NCBI RefSeq assembly: GCF_900606115.1
Contig: NZ_UWPJ01000007.1
Coordinates: 1 to 64,000 of the forward strand
DNA from: Pigmentiphaga humi
Lineage (GTDB): Bacteria > Pseudomonadota > Gammaproteobacteria > Burkholderiales > Burkholderiaceae_B
DNA length: 64,000 nucleotides
Direction of reading: 5' to 3'
Part shown: positions 24,877-33,926 of the stretch, piece after piece
Numbering within the stretch: position 1 is the first letter of the stretch
Layout of the letters: each line of letters opens with the position of its first letter
Notes under the pieces: generated by a model
Databases searched by the model: none
Told to the model about the DNA's origin: nothing
What the model saw: the letters and a program-made list of their open reading frames with translations, nothing else
Translations under genes and position numbers: made by a program

Positions 24877-26202
24877 TCAGCGCGTCGGGAAGGGACCCTC
24901 TCCCAAACCCAGGTTCTCGCGCAGCGTCGCGTGCTCGTACTCCCGGTGAAACATGCCGCGCCGCTGGAGTTCTGGCACCAGCATGCCGACCACGTCGTCG
25001 AAGCCCGAGGGAAGCATGTCCACCATCAGGTTGAAGCCGTCCGCCCCGCCGGCCTCCAGCCAGGTAGCCATGATGTCGGCCACCTGCTCCGGGGTGCCGA
25101 CGATCTGCTGGTGGCCGCCGCCGTAGCGCGCCAGCAATTGGCGCACCGTCAGCTTCTCCTTAACGGCCAGGTTCACCAGCGTGCGACGAAAGCCGATCGA
25201 GCCGGAGAACGCCTCATCGGGACCGAGAAGGTGGGCCGGGAACGGCTCGTCGAGCTTGAGCACCTCCACATCGAGCCCTACGCGGCGCGCGAGCTTGAGC
25301 AGTTCGGGGCCCAGGCCCAGCGCTTCATCCATCATGTCCTTGCGCCGCCATGCGTCCGCCTCGGTCGCGCCGAGCACCGGCAGGATCCCGGGCAGGATCT
25401 TGATCTGGTCGGGGTGGCGGCCATAGCTTTGCGCGCGGCGGCGCATGTCGGAGCGGAACTCCACGCCTCCTTCCAGCAGATGCTGGGCGGTGAAGACCAC
25501 GTCGGCGTACTTGGCCGCCTGGTCGCGCCCCTCCGGCGAAGCGCCCGCCTGGAAAATGACCGGCCGGCCCTGCGGCGGGCGGGCGAACGGCAGCGGGCCG
25601 CGCACCGAGAAATATTCCCCGGCATGATTGATTTCGTGCACCTTCCCGGCATGGGCGAACAATTTGTTCGCCTTGTCGCCTACCAGTGCGTCGTCTTCCC
25701 AGCTATCCCACAACTTCAGCGTTACGTCGATGAATTCGTCGGCGCGGGCATAGCGGCTCTCATGATCGGGCAAGGTGCCGCCGCCGAACATGCTCGCCAC
25801 AGCCGGCAGGAAGGTAGCCACCGAATTCCAGCCCGCGCGGCCGCGCGTGAGGTGGTCCAGCGTCGCAAAACGGCGCGCCAGATCGTACGGCTGGTTGTAT
25901 GTCGTCGAAGCGGTGCCGACCAGGCCGATGCGATTGGTCACCGCCGCCATCAGCGCCAGGATCGTGACCGGATCCATCGATCCGCAGGGCCGCTCGGTGC
26001 CCGCCTCGGCATTGGTCATGCCGTCCGCCAGGAAGATCGCATGCAGCTTGCCGGCCTCGGCGGTCCGGGCGATCTGCAGGTACATCTCGGGCCGCAGATA
26101 ATCCGTCACCTCGCCATCGCGCGCCGCCCATGCCCCCAAATGCATCCCGAGCCCGTGCATCACCGACGCGGACAGGATCATCGAAGAATTCTTTACAGCC
26201 AT
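24877..26202 (-). CDS. Luciferase-like FMN-dependent monooxygenase (NtaA/SnaA/DszA family)
   Basis: A 441-residue flavin monooxygenase with a TIM-barrel luciferase fold. Family motifs include the N-terminal HGLGMHLGAWAARDG, the GRAGWNSVAT segment near residue 145 and SPEGRDQAAKYADVVF near residue 225. Relatives oxidise nitrilotriacetate, pristinamycin, dibenzothiophene sulfone or alkanesulfonates with reduced FMN. The reductase gene downstream supplies that cofactor. The gene is preceded by the inverted repeat at 26229-26242. No thiol or sulfur transporter lies adjacent, so the substrate cannot be assigned. Confidence 0.9.
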   Translation of the reverse strand: MAVKNSSMILSASVMHGLGMHLGAWAARDGEVTDYLRPEMYLQIARTAEAGKLHAIFLADGMTNAEAGTERPCGSMDPVTILALMAAVTNRIGLVGTASTTYNQPYDLARRFATLDHLTRGRAGWNSVATFLPAVASMFGGGTLPDHESRYARADEFIDVTLKLWDSWEDDALVGDKANKLFAHAGKVHEINHAGEYFSVRGPLPFARPPQGRPVIFQAGASPEGRDQAAKYADVVFTAQHLLEGGVEFRSDMRRRAQSYGRHPDQIKILPGILPVLGATEADAWRRKDMMDEALGLGPELLKLARRVGLDVEVLKLDEPFPAHLLGPDEAFSGSIGFRRTLVNLAVKEKLTVRQLLARYGGGHQQIVGTPEQVADIMATWLEAGGADGFNLMVDMLPSGFDDVVGMLVPELQRRGMFHREYEHATLRENLGLGEGPFPTR

Positions 26203-26228
26203 CGCCTTGCTCCATTGGTGGTTATTGA

Positions 26229-26242
26229 TTGACTAAAGTCAA
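26229..26242. promoter_or_regulatory. Inverted repeat before the luciferase-like monooxygenase
   Basis: TTGAC-TAAA-GTCAA sits 27 bases upstream of the start codon at 26202, in a short AT-rich stretch. Size and position suit an operator for the adjacent MarR-type regulator. It does not match the TCAG-N4-CTGA sites of the neighbouring cluster. Confidence 0.45.
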
Positions 26243-26316
26243 CTAAATTCCTTGCACTTCGATATTCCAGGTCACGTGGCAACCTATCCGCAACACATAA
26301 AACAGATGCCACTTAG

Positions 26317-26396
26317 ACCCAGGGCACAGCGGATCCGGCTTTGCCGGTCCGCCAATGCCGCCCCCTTGAGGGGGCCCGCGTAGCGGGTAGGGGGTG
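26317..26396 (-). repeat. 3'-end palindromic repeat, copy C
   Basis: A full-length copy downstream of the IclR-type gene, in the same gene-relative orientation as copies A and B. It reads on the minus strand as CCCCCTACCCGC, a CCCCCTCAAGGGGG hairpin, then GGCGGACCGGCAAAGCCGG and ATCCGCTGTGCCCTGGGTC. A truncated tandem copy lies at 26406-26457. Confidence 0.75.
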
Positions 26397-26405
26397 GTCT
26401 CTCCT

Positions 26406-26457
26406 TCCGGTCCGCCAGTGCCGCCCCCTGGGGGGCGCGCGTCAGCGCGTAGGGGGG
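26406..26457 (-). repeat. 3'-end palindromic repeat, truncated copy C2
   Basis: The first 50 or so bases of the repeat (CCCCCTACGCGCTGACGCGC, hairpin, GGCGGCACTGGCGGACCGG) stand directly after the IclR-type gene, followed by full copy C. The truncation falls at the CCGG hairpin, as if the tandem arose by recombination there. Confidence 0.65.
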
Positions 26458-26472
26458 TCTATATTCAGGGGG

Positions 26473-27234
26473 TTACATACCAATTGCCGCCGACAGCCGC
26501 CGCGCCTGTGACGCGATCAGGCGCGCATACGCCGCCTCGGACGAATCGCGGAACCGCATGGCCGGGATCACCAGCGCGATCGCGCCGACCACCCTGCGTC
26601 CCGGCCCATAGACAGGACTGGCCAGCCCGACCGCCGATTCGAGGATCTCGCCGCGCGTCAGCGAGTAGCCCCGCGCGCGCACCTTGTCCAATTCCTGTTC
26701 GATGTCGGGGATCGGGCGCGCGGGACGCGGCATCGTCTCGTCGCCCTTGGCCAGCGCAGCTTTCGCTTCCTCGGTGGGCAGCGAAGCCAGGATCGCGCGC
26801 GCGGGGGCGCCCCGCAGCAGCGACAGCGGCTGCTGCATCAGGAACCGGTATTGCAGCGGCTTGGTCGCATCCACCCGTTCGGCCAGCATCATCGCGTGCG
26901 ACGACGGCAGCGCAGTCGCGAACAGGCAGGTCTCGTCGCACTGTCGAACCGTGTCGAGCAGGAACTGGCGCGCCAGCGTCATTCCCGGCACGCTGCGCCC
27001 CGCCGTGGCGCTGGTCCGGTAGAACTCGACGCTGGCGCGGTAGCGGCGCATGGGCGCGCGGTCGGCCCAGCCGACATTGACCAGTTCATTGAGCAGGCGA
27101 TGGACGGTGCTGGTCGCCAGCCCCAGCGAATCCGCGATCTCGACGATCGCCAACGGCTCGGGGCTGGCCGCCAGCATCTCCATGATGGCCTTGGCGCGCG
27201 CCACCACGCCGCCGCTGATTCGCTGTGCCGCCAT
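26473..27234 (-). CDS. IclR family transcriptional regulator
   Basis: A 253-residue regulator starting at the ATG at 27234, with AAGGAGG five bases upstream; the frame extends to 27543 but overlaps the hydratase gene. The N-terminal winged helix (AIVEIADSLGLATSTVHRLL) is followed by the IclR effector domain, with ATALPSSHAMMLAERVDA and GLASPVYGPGRRVVGAIAL. It is the third gene after a Bug receptor and an enoyl-CoA hydratase-like gene, so it probably regulates that small operon in response to its substrate. Two palindromic repeats follow the stop. Confidence 0.88.
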   Translation of the reverse strand: MAAQRISGGVVARAKAIMEMLAASPEPLAIVEIADSLGLATSTVHRLLNELVNVGWADRAPMRRYRASVEFYRTSATAGRSVPGMTLARQFLLDTVRQCDETCLFATALPSSHAMMLAERVDATKPLQYRFLMQQPLSLLRGAPARAILASLPTEEAKAALAKGDETMPRPARPIPDIEQELDKVRARGYSLTRGEILESAVGLASPVYGPGRRVVGAIALVIPAMRFRDSSEAAYARLIASQARRLSAAIGM

Positions 27235-27263
27235 GAAAAGCCTCCTTGAGCAAACGCTTTCGT

Positions 27264-27983
27264 CTACGAGCGTACCAGCGCCAGCAGGGTGCCGGCATAT
27301 TCGGCCGCCATGTCGGGCGGCAGCCGCCCGGCCTTGCCCTGATAGCGCTTGATGATCTCGAGCACACGGCGGGGCCGCGCCGCCAGCTGCCGCACGAAGG
27401 CCAGGCCGTCGCCGCGAAAAGTTTCCGCGGCCAGCACCTTGCTGGCCAGCCCCAGCGACACCGCCGATGCGGCATCGATCTTCTCGGCCGAGTAGATCAG
27501 GTAGGCCAGCGCCTTCTCCGGCACCTTGCCGAGGGCGGCGCACATCGCCATCGTCGGCGGAATGTCGTGCTCGATCTCGGGAAACGCGAACGCCGCATCG
27601 GCCGCTGCCAGGGTGATGTCGCAGGCGGCGGCGAGCGCCGCGCCGAAGCCCAGCGCATCGCCGTGCACGAGCGCGACCACCGGCACCTGCGCATCGGCCA
27701 CGGCCTGGTAGGCGTCGAGGACGGCGCCCATCATATGGACGCGGACGTCGTAGGGCGTCATGCCGCTGCGGTCCTCTCCTTTGCCGTCCCGGCCCGTGCA
27801 GAACTGCGGGCCGCGGCCTTCGACGACGATCACATGGATCGTTTCGTCGCTGCCGAGCTCGCGAATCGCCGCGGCCAGGCGGCGCATCATCGCGCGCGTC
27901 AGTGCATTGCCCTCGCCGGGGCGGTTGAGGTCGAGCCTGGCAACCGCGCCTTCGCGGGTGATCTGGAAGTCGAATTCGCTCAT
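27264..27983 (-). CDS. Enoyl-CoA hydratase/isomerase family protein
   Basis: A 239-residue crotonase-fold protein. The ATG at 27983 has GAGGGGG five bases upstream. Typical elements are FCTGRDGKGED (first oxyanion-hole segment, near residue 60), ALVHGDALGFGAALAAACDI (second, near residue 103) and FAFPEIEHDIPPTM. The usual catalytic Glu pair of hydratases is not clearly retained: the second position reads EHDIPP rather than the more common PExxLG, so it may be an isomerase, hydrolase or decarboxylase of the superfamily. It lies 10 bases after the Bug gene and 29 bases before iclR. Confidence 0.85.
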   Translation of the reverse strand: MSEFDFQITREGAVARLDLNRPGEGNALTRAMMRRLAAAIRELGSDETIHVIVVEGRGPQFCTGRDGKGEDRSGMTPYDVRVHMMGAVLDAYQAVADAQVPVVALVHGDALGFGAALAAACDITLAAADAAFAFPEIEHDIPPTMAMCAALGKVPEKALAYLIYSAEKIDAASAVSLGLASKVLAAETFRGDGLAFVRQLAARPRRVLEIIKRYQGKAGRLPPDMAAEYAGTLLALVRS

Positions 27984-27993
27984 GCCGTCCCCC

Positions 27994-28965
27994 TCACTCG
28001 TCGAACGACAGCTTGCGCTTGTCGATAATGGCCTGGAACATCTTGCGATCGGACTGGAGCTGCCCTGCCAGGTCTTCCGGCGTACCTGCGCCGGGCACAT
28101 TCCCCATGGTCGCGATGACCCGGCGGGTCTTCTCGTCCTTCAGCGCATACTGCAGCGCGTCGCTGAGCTTGCGCACCACCGAGTCGGGCGTACCCTGCGG
28201 CACCATCAGGCCGTTCCAGCCGTTGAACGAAAAGCCGGCCAGTTCGGGCAGCGTGCCCTGGATGGGAGGCAGGTCGGGGATGGGCGGCCAGGTTTCATGA
28301 TTGGTGGTGGCGACCCCGGTCACCAGGCCGCCGTCGAGAAATGGCTTGGCGCCCGCCATGAACATCATCGACACCCGGCCCGACGCGATCTCCGCGGCGG
28401 CAGGCGCTTCGCCGCGGAACGGCACGTGAACCAGGGAAAGACCGGTAGCCGCCGCGAACATCTCGGCCATCAAGTGCTGGCTGGAACCCGAACCGATACT
28501 GCCGAAAGTCAGCTTGCCCGGATTGTCGCGGCCGTAGCGGACCAGATCGGCCACGGTGTTCACCCCCAGCTTCGGCGATACGACCAGGGAAAGACCCGAC
28601 ACGCATATCTTGCCGACCGGCTTGAGCTTGCCTTCCACATCGAACGACAGCTTGGGACGGGTGATGAAGTTGGCCGTGTTGGCCGCGCTCGGGACCGACA
28701 CCGTATAGCCGTCCGGTTCGGCGGATGCGACGCGGACGAGGCCGATGTTGCCGGTGGCGCCCGTCACGTTCTCGACGATCACGGTCTGGCCGAGACGGGC
28801 CTGCATCGCCTGCGCCACCGTGCGCATGCACAGGTCCGACGGGCCGCCGCTTCCGGTCGGCACGATGAAGCGTATGGGCCGGTCGGGGTAGCCGGCCGCG
28901 CCGGCCGATGCCGTGCATGCAACCATCGCGATCAAGGTCAAAGAGCGAAAAAGATTCCGTGTCAT
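27994..28965 (-). CDS. Bug/TctC family periplasmic binding protein
   Basis: A 323-residue receptor with a signal peptide (TRNLFRSLTLIAMVACTASA, cleaved near AGA-AGYPDRP). Bug landmarks: IRFIVPTGSGGPSDLCMR, VIVENVTGATGNIGLVR and LVHVPFRGEAPAAAEIASG. The ATG at 28965 has GGAG seven bases upstream; an in-frame ATG at 29004 is less likely. It leads a three-gene unit with an enoyl-CoA hydratase-like gene and an IclR regulator. A ligand cannot be inferred. Confidence 0.9.
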   Translation of the reverse strand: MTRNLFRSLTLIAMVACTASAGAAGYPDRPIRFIVPTGSGGPSDLCMRTVAQAMQARLGQTVIVENVTGATGNIGLVRVASAEPDGYTVSVPSAANTANFITRPKLSFDVEGKLKPVGKICVSGLSLVVSPKLGVNTVADLVRYGRDNPGKLTFGSIGSGSSQHLMAEMFAAATGLSLVHVPFRGEAPAAAEIASGRVSMMFMAGAKPFLDGGLVTGVATTNHETWPPIPDLPPIQGTLPELAGFSFNGWNGLMVPQGTPDSVVRKLSDALQYALKDEKTRRVIATMGNVPGAGTPEDLAGQLQSDRKMFQAIIDKRKLSFDE

Positions 28966-29260
28966 GCTTGTCTCCGCCTGCGTCCGCTTGGGAACGTTGT
29001 TCAAATTTCGGAGACGAGTCTACGCAACGGGGAGGAATCGGCAATATTGAAATCCCGCGTCGCGGAATTCGGCCGATAAATAATTCTGACGCGCCTTGCG
29101 ACCCCGCCGCAGAACCGGACACCGACCGCGTCCGGCCGCCGGGCAATAGCGGCGGATACTGGCGGCGCATCCAGGTTGACGCTTGAGCTGCTTGGCCCGG
29201 ACAATGAACGCAGAGGCGGCTCCGCCCGCCCATCCTTCCCCGAGCCAACAGGAGTCAGAC

Positions 29261-30724
29261 ATGACCGACAAGAACGCGCTTCCCGGCCATTCCACCACCA
29301 GTTTCGGCGCCCCGGCACCCAGCGACCGCAATTCGCTGACCGTGGGCAGCGATGGCCCCATCCTTCTGCACGACGTGCACTTCCTCGAGCAGATGGCACA
29401 CTTCAACCGCGAAAAAGTGCCCGAGCGCCAGCCGCACGCCAAAGGGTCGGGCGCTTTCGGCGAATTCGAGACGACCGAGGACGTCTCGCGCTACACCAGG
29501 GCCGCGTTGTTCCAGAAAGGCTGTAAGACCGAAACGCTGGCCCGCTTCTCGACCGTGGCGGGCGAGTCCGGCAGCCCCGATACCTGGCGCGACGTACGCG
29601 GCTTCTCGCTGAAGTTCTACACCAGCGAAGGCAATTACGACCTGGTCGGCAACAACACGCCTGTCTTCTTCGTGCGCGACCCGATGAAGTTCCCCCACTT
29701 CATCCGCAGCCAGAAGCGCCTGCCCGACTCCGGCCTGCGCGACGCCCACATGCAATGGGACTTCTGGACCAACAATCCCGAAAGCGCGCACCAGGTCACC
29801 TACCTGATGGGCGACCGCGGCCTGCCCCAGTCGTGGCGCCACATGAACGGCTTCGGCTCGCACACCTATATGTGGATCAACGCCCAGGGCGAGAAATTCT
29901 GGGTCAAGTACCACTTCCACAACCAGCAGGGCGAGAAGAACCTCACCAACGAAGAGGCCGCCCGCATCGCCGGCATGGACGCCGACTACCATCGCCGCGA
30001 CCTGTTCGAGGCCATTGCCCGGGGCGATCATCCGAAGTGGGTGATGTCGGTGCAGGTCATGCCCTACGCCGAGGCCAAGACCTACCGCTTCAACCCCTTC
30101 GACCTGACCAAGGTCTGGCCGCACAAGGACTACCCGCTGATCAAGGTCGGCGTGATGACGCTGAACCGCAACCCGGAGAACTTCTTCGCGCAGATCGAGC
30201 AGGCGGCGTTCTCGCCCGGCAACACCGTGCCGGGCATCGGCCTGTCGCCCGACAAGATGCTGCTGGGCCGCGCCTTCGCCTACAACGACGCCCAGCGCGC
30301 CCGCATCGGCACCAATTTCAACCAGTTGCCCGTCAACCAGCCCAAGGTGCCCGTCAATACCTATATGTTCGACGGCCACATGACCTACCACCACGCCGGC
30401 AACGCCGCGACCTACGTGCCGAACAGCAGCGGCCGCGCCTGGGCCGACGAGACGGGCCCCATGGAAGACAGCTGGGAGAACGACGGCAACCTGGTCCGCG
30501 AAGCCTACAAGCTGCGCAGGGACGACGACGATTTCGGCCAGGCCGGCGCCCTGGTGCGCGGCGTGTTCGACGACGCGCAGCGCGAGCGCCTGGTCCAGAC
30601 CGTGGTCGGCACGCTCAAGTCCGGCGTACGCTCGCCGGTGCTGGAACGGGTGTTCGAGTACTGGAAGAACGTCGATGCCGGCATCGGCCAGCGCATCGAA
30701 GAGGCCTGCAAGAAGAGCAGCTGA
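29261..30724 (+). CDS. Monofunctional heme catalase
   Basis: A 487-residue catalase that destroys hydrogen peroxide. The distal His59 ([14 protein letters not shown]), Asn132 ([13 protein letters not shown]) and the proximal heme-ligand region with its Tyr ([15 protein letters not shown], near residue 340) are all present. The ATG at 29261 follows CAGGAG. It is a small-subunit enzyme, but the N-terminal region ([20 protein letters not shown]) differs from the main KatA catalase I remember for Bordetella, so it is probably a second catalase. It stands alone, divergent from the Bug operon. No OxyR gene is adjacent. Confidence 0.94.
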   Translation: MTDKNALPGHSTTSFGAPAPSDRNSLTVGSDGPILLHDVHFLEQMAHFNREKVPERQPHAKGSGAFGEFETTEDVSRYTRAALFQKGCKTETLARFSTVAGESGSPDTWRDVRGFSLKFYTSEGNYDLVGNNTPVFFVRDPMKFPHFIRSQKRLPDSGLRDAHMQWDFWTNNPESAHQVTYLMGDRGLPQSWRHMNGFGSHTYMWINAQGEKFWVKYHFHNQQGEKNLTNEEAARIAGMDADYHRRDLFEAIARGDHPKWVMSVQVMPYAEAKTYRFNPFDLTKVWPHKDYPLIKVGVMTLNRNPENFFAQIEQAAFSPGNTVPGIGLSPDKMLLGRAFAYNDAQRARIGTNFNQLPVNQPKVPVNTYMFDGHMTYHHAGNAATYVPNSSGRAWADETGPMEDSWENDGNLVREAYKLRRDDDDFGQAGALVRGVFDDAQRERLVQTVVGTLKSGVRSPVLERVFEYWKNVDAGIGQRIEEACKKSS

Positions 30725-30731
30725 GCCCCTC

Positions 30732-30760
30732 AGGCGTGGCGGCGCCGCGCCGTCACGCCT
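30732..30760. terminator. Hairpin between catalase and LysR genes
   Basis: AGGCGTGGCGGC / GCCGTCACGCCT form a 12-base stem with one mismatch around a 5-base loop, starting 8 bases after the catalase stop and covering the last codon of the convergent LysR gene. There is no T run, so it is at best a weak bidirectional terminator or an RNA-stabilising hairpin. Confidence 0.45.
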
Positions 30761-31982
30761 GTTCCGCCACCGAGGCCTCGTTGCGGCAGACCTGCCGGAC
30801 CTCGTCGATCAGCAGCTGCGCCCCCGGCGACGAATGCTCCGACGTGCGCCGCAGGATGCCCATCGGGCGCTCGGTGCCCGGCAGGCTCACCGGCAGCGTC
30901 ACCAGCACGCCCGCCTTCAGTTCATGCGAGAACAGCTGGCGCGACGCGGCCGAGATCATGTCGGTCTCGAGCAGCAGGCCGCGGATCACCGAGATGTCCG
31001 ACGACTCCACCGCCACCTGCGGTTCGGTCAGCCCCTGCTGGGCCAGGCAGGAGCTCAGCGCCTCGCGGCTCGGCGTCCCGGGCCGCGACAGCACCCACGA
31101 CGCGTCCAGCAGGTCGGCCAGGTCCAGCGCGGAGGCCGCGGCCAGGGGATGATCCGCGCGCGCCAGCACGGCCATGGGCTCGCTCATCAATTGCTCGACC
31201 ACCAGGCCGCTTTCCACCGGTTCCAGCGGCAGCGCGCCGGTCAGGAAATCGACGTCGCCCAGCCTCAGCCCGGCGATCAGCGCATCCATGGGCGCCTCCA
31301 GCGTTCGCACCTGCAGGCGCGGATGTTCCCGCAAGACCCGCCCGATCGCCACCGGCAGCACGAAGGGCCGGCTGAACGGCAGCGCGCCCACCACCACCTG
31401 CCCCTCGATCACCCCTTTCAGCGCGGAGATTTCGCTGGCCGCCAGCCTTAGCTGCGCCAGCGCGCGCTTGACGTGCGCCAGCAGCAATTCGCCGCATTCG
31501 TTCAAGGCCACGCCCGCATGGGCCCGGTCGAACAGCGGCACGCCCACGCTGGACTCGAGATCGTAGAGCGCCATGCTGGCGGCCGGCTGCGACACGCCCA
31601 CCGACGCGGCCGCGGTGCTGATGTGCTTGCGCTCGGTGAAGGCGAACAGCAGCTCGAGCCGGCGTTCGTGCACCGACAGCGAGAAAAACGGCGCGGCCCG
31701 CAGCCGCGCGGCCGAGGCAGGATGGCGCTCGCACAACAGGTCGCAGGCGCTCTGCAGTTCGGCAAAGGCCATTTCCGTGCGCCGCGACAGGGCCTGGCCG
31801 AAATTGGTCAGCAGCCACTGGCGCGCGCCCCGTTCGAACAAGGCCACCCCGAACCATGCCTCCAGTTCCTGGACCGAGCGCGACACCGCGGATTGCGCGC
31901 GGCGCAATTCTTCGCTGGCGCGCGTAAGGTTGCCGTGGCGCACGACGGCGAGAAAGGGCTTGAGGTGTTTGGTGTGAAGCAT
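30753..31982 (-). CDS. LysR-type regulator with two helix-turn-helix domains
   Basis: At 409 residues this is about 100 longer than a standard LysR regulator. Residues 4-62 form a LysR winged helix (FLAVVRHGNLTRASEELRRA, SAVSRSVQELEAW) and residues 105-165 form a second (LLFAFTERKHISTAAASVGV, SQPAASMALYDLESSVG). The periplasmic-binding-like effector domain follows from about residue 190. Such double-HTH LysR proteins are known but uncommon. It is the last gene of an operon with a 3-hydroxyanthranilate dioxygenase, an isochorismatase-like amidase, a Bug receptor and a metallo-beta-lactamase fold protein, 18 bases after the latter, and so probably regulates that operon. Confidence 0.88.
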   Translation of the reverse strand: MLHTKHLKPFLAVVRHGNLTRASEELRRAQSAVSRSVQELEAWFGVALFERGARQWLLTNFGQALSRRTEMAFAELQSACDLLCERHPASAARLRAAPFFSLSVHERRLELLFAFTERKHISTAAASVGVSQPAASMALYDLESSVGVPLFDRAHAGVALNECGELLLAHVKRALAQLRLAASEISALKGVIEGQVVVGALPFSRPFVLPVAIGRVLREHPRLQVRTLEAPMDALIAGLRLGDVDFLTGALPLEPVESGLVVEQLMSEPMAVLARADHPLAAASALDLADLLDASWVLSRPGTPSREALSSCLAQQGLTEPQVAVESSDISVIRGLLLETDMISAASRQLFSHELKAGVLVTLPVSLPGTERPMGILRRTSEHSSPGAQLLIDEVRQVCRNEASVAEQA

Positions 31983-32000
31983 GCGGCGCGGACCGGGAGC

Positions 32001-32921
32001 TCAGGCGCCCGGCCAGGAGGGCAGGAAACCCGCCCCCGCGGCCCTGACCCGGCAATGGAACGGCGCCGCGAAATGCGTCGGCAGCAACAGCAGGCCATCC
32101 TGCGCCGCGGCAGCCAGCAGGTCCAGCCGGGTCTGGAGTCCCACCACGGGGTCGTCGTCGAATATCGAGCACAGCGCCGGGTAAGGCAGCTGGATCGGGT
32201 GATGGATGACGTCGCCGCTGAACAGGGCCTGGTCGCCGCCGGCCCGCAACCGGATCGTCGCGTTCCCCGCGGTATGCCCCGGGGCGGGCTCGACCGTCAG
32301 CCGGTCGTCCACCACGTGCCCGTCGTCTATCAGCACCGCCTGGCCCGACTCGACGACCGGCAGGATGCTGTCCGCGAACACGAAGCGCTGCGACTCGCGC
32401 GGCACGTGGTCCGGACGGCGTTCGTCCCAGCGGTCGAACTCCGCGCGCTTGAACAGATAGCGGGCGTTGCGGAAGGTCGGCACCCAGCGGCCGTCCCGCA
32501 GACAGGTATTCCAGCCGACGTGATCCGCGTGGAAATGCGTGCACATCACGAAGTCGATCTCGTCCGGGTGCGCGCCGGCGGCCGCCAGGCGCTGCAGCCA
32601 GGGCTCGTCGCGCATGTGGAAGCGCGGGTCGGACGGCCGGTTCTTGTGGTTGCCGATGCAGCAGTCGATCAGGATCTTGTGGTGCGGCGTGACGACCAGC
32701 CAGCTGTGGATGCTGGTGCGCAGGCGGCTGCTCTGCGGATCGTAGAAGTGCGGCACCAGCCAATCCCGCTGCGCCTCCCACATGTCGGGAAGCAGCGCGG
32801 GGAACATGCCTGTGCCGGTCAGGCCGGGGCCGTGATAATCCTCGATGCGCGTGATCGAGACGTCCCCGACGCGGAGCCCACGCAGGCCCGGATCGAAGGC
32901 GGGCAGGGGGTGCGCGGTCAT
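32001..32921 (-). CDS. Metallo-beta-lactamase fold hydrolase
   Basis: A 306-residue two-metal hydrolase. The metal-binding motif THFHADHVGW gives His129, His131, Asp133 and His134; His216 (APGHTAGN), Asp237 (LFSGDVIHH) and a His near residue 284 (LPTHFAAP) complete the site. No signal peptide is seen, so it is cytoplasmic. Relatives include lactonases and hydrolases of ring-fission products. In this operon it may hydrolyse a lactone or lactam formed from the dioxygenase product (inference). It lies 25 bases after the Bug gene and 18 bases before the LysR gene. Confidence 0.88.
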   Translation of the reverse strand: MTAHPLPAFDPGLRGLRVGDVSITRIEDYHGPGLTGTGMFPALLPDMWEAQRDWLVPHFYDPQSSRLRTSIHSWLVVTPHHKILIDCCIGNHKNRPSDPRFHMRDEPWLQRLAAAGAHPDEIDFVMCTHFHADHVGWNTCLRDGRWVPTFRNARYLFKRAEFDRWDERRPDHVPRESQRFVFADSILPVVESGQAVLIDDGHVVDDRLTVEPAPGHTAGNATIRLRAGGDQALFSGDVIHHPIQLPYPALCSIFDDDPVVGLQTRLDLLAAAAQDGLLLLPTHFAAPFHCRVRAAGAGFLPSWPGA

Positions 32922-32946
32922 GGCTGCATTATTGCAGGAACGCCCG

Positions 32947-33912
32947 TCATTGATCGAGGCGGATTCCCGCCTCCCTGATGATTTTCCCCCAGCGCGCCGC
33001 GTCCGCGGCGATGAATTGCTTGAAATCCTTCCCGCTCGTGGTATCGACGGTATACCCCTGCCCCACCATCATCGCGCGCAGCTCCTGGCTGCGCATGGCC
33101 GCCACCGCCGCCGACCGTATCCGCTCGAGCACCGCCGGCGGGGTTCCCGCCGGCGCGAACAGTCCCTGCCAGCTGAGCACCTCGTCCAGCTGCGCCACGC
33201 CGAGTTCGGCGAAGGTCGGCACCCCGGGCAACAGCGGATGGCGGCGCGTTCCGGTGATGGCGGCGCCCTTGACCCGCCCAGCCTGCAGATAAGGCAGGTA
33301 GAACGGCACGTCGCTGATCGCGCTGTCGATCTGTCCGCCCAGCAGGGCCTGCAGCGCATCGATGCTGCCGCGGTACGGGACGTGCAGCATGTGGATGCCG
33401 GCCGAGCGCGCGAGGAGTTCGCCCGTCAGGTGCATGGACGAGCCGTTCCCGGGCGTGCCGTAGCTCGGCCCGGGGGTTTCCCGGCCCAGGCGCCGCAGGT
33501 CGTCGAATCCGGCCACGCGCCCGCCTTCCCGCCCCACCAGCAACAGCGGCGAGTGCACCAGCATGGTCACGGGCTCGAGTTCGCGCAGCGGATCCAGCGG
33601 CAGGCTGCGATAAAGACTGGGGCTGATGGCCAGGATGCCGGTGAAGCCCAGCAGCAGCGTATAGCCGTCCGGCTTGGCCTTGGCCACCGCGGCGGCGCCG
33701 ATCAGGCCGGCGCTGCCGGTCCGGTTCTCGACGACGACCGGCTGGCCGAGCGAGTCGGCCATGCGCTCGCCGAGCTTGCGCGCCAGCGCGTCGGTTCCGC
33801 CGCCCGCCGGCACGGGCACGACGATGCGCACGGGCCGTTGCGGGAAGTCCTGCGCGCCGGCCGCGCCGGCGATCAGCAGCAAAGGAGCGAGGAGGTAGCG
33901 CAGCAGGAACAT
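32947..33912 (-). CDS. Bug/TctC family periplasmic binding protein
   Basis: A 321-residue receptor starting at the ATG at 33912 (CGGGAG six bases upstream) with a signal peptide MFLLRYLLAPLLLIAGAAGA. Bug features: VRIVVPVPAGGGTDALARKL, VVVENRTGSAGLIGAAAV and HVPYRGSIDALQALLGGQ. It is embedded in the five-gene operon between an isochorismatase-like gene (14 bases) and the metallo-beta-lactamase-fold gene (25 bases). It should bind the operon's substrate in the periplasm, probably an aromatic or heterocyclic carboxylate. Confidence 0.9.
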   Translation of the reverse strand: MFLLRYLLAPLLLIAGAAGAQDFPQRPVRIVVPVPAGGGTDALARKLGERMADSLGQPVVVENRTGSAGLIGAAAVAKAKPDGYTLLLGFTGILAISPSLYRSLPLDPLRELEPVTMLVHSPLLLVGREGGRVAGFDDLRRLGRETPGPSYGTPGNGSSMHLTGELLARSAGIHMLHVPYRGSIDALQALLGGQIDSAISDVPFYLPYLQAGRVKGAAITGTRRHPLLPGVPTFAELGVAQLDEVLSWQGLFAPAGTPPAVLERIRSAAVAAMRSQELRAMMVGQGYTVDTTSGKDFKQFIAADAARWGKIIREAGIRLDQ

Positions 33913-33926
33913 GGGAATCTCCCGGT

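Noticed and set aside
16694-26457. Palindromic repeats as insertion sequences
   Set aside because: About 80 bases long with no coding capacity, no flanking direct repeats seen and fixed orientation to genes.
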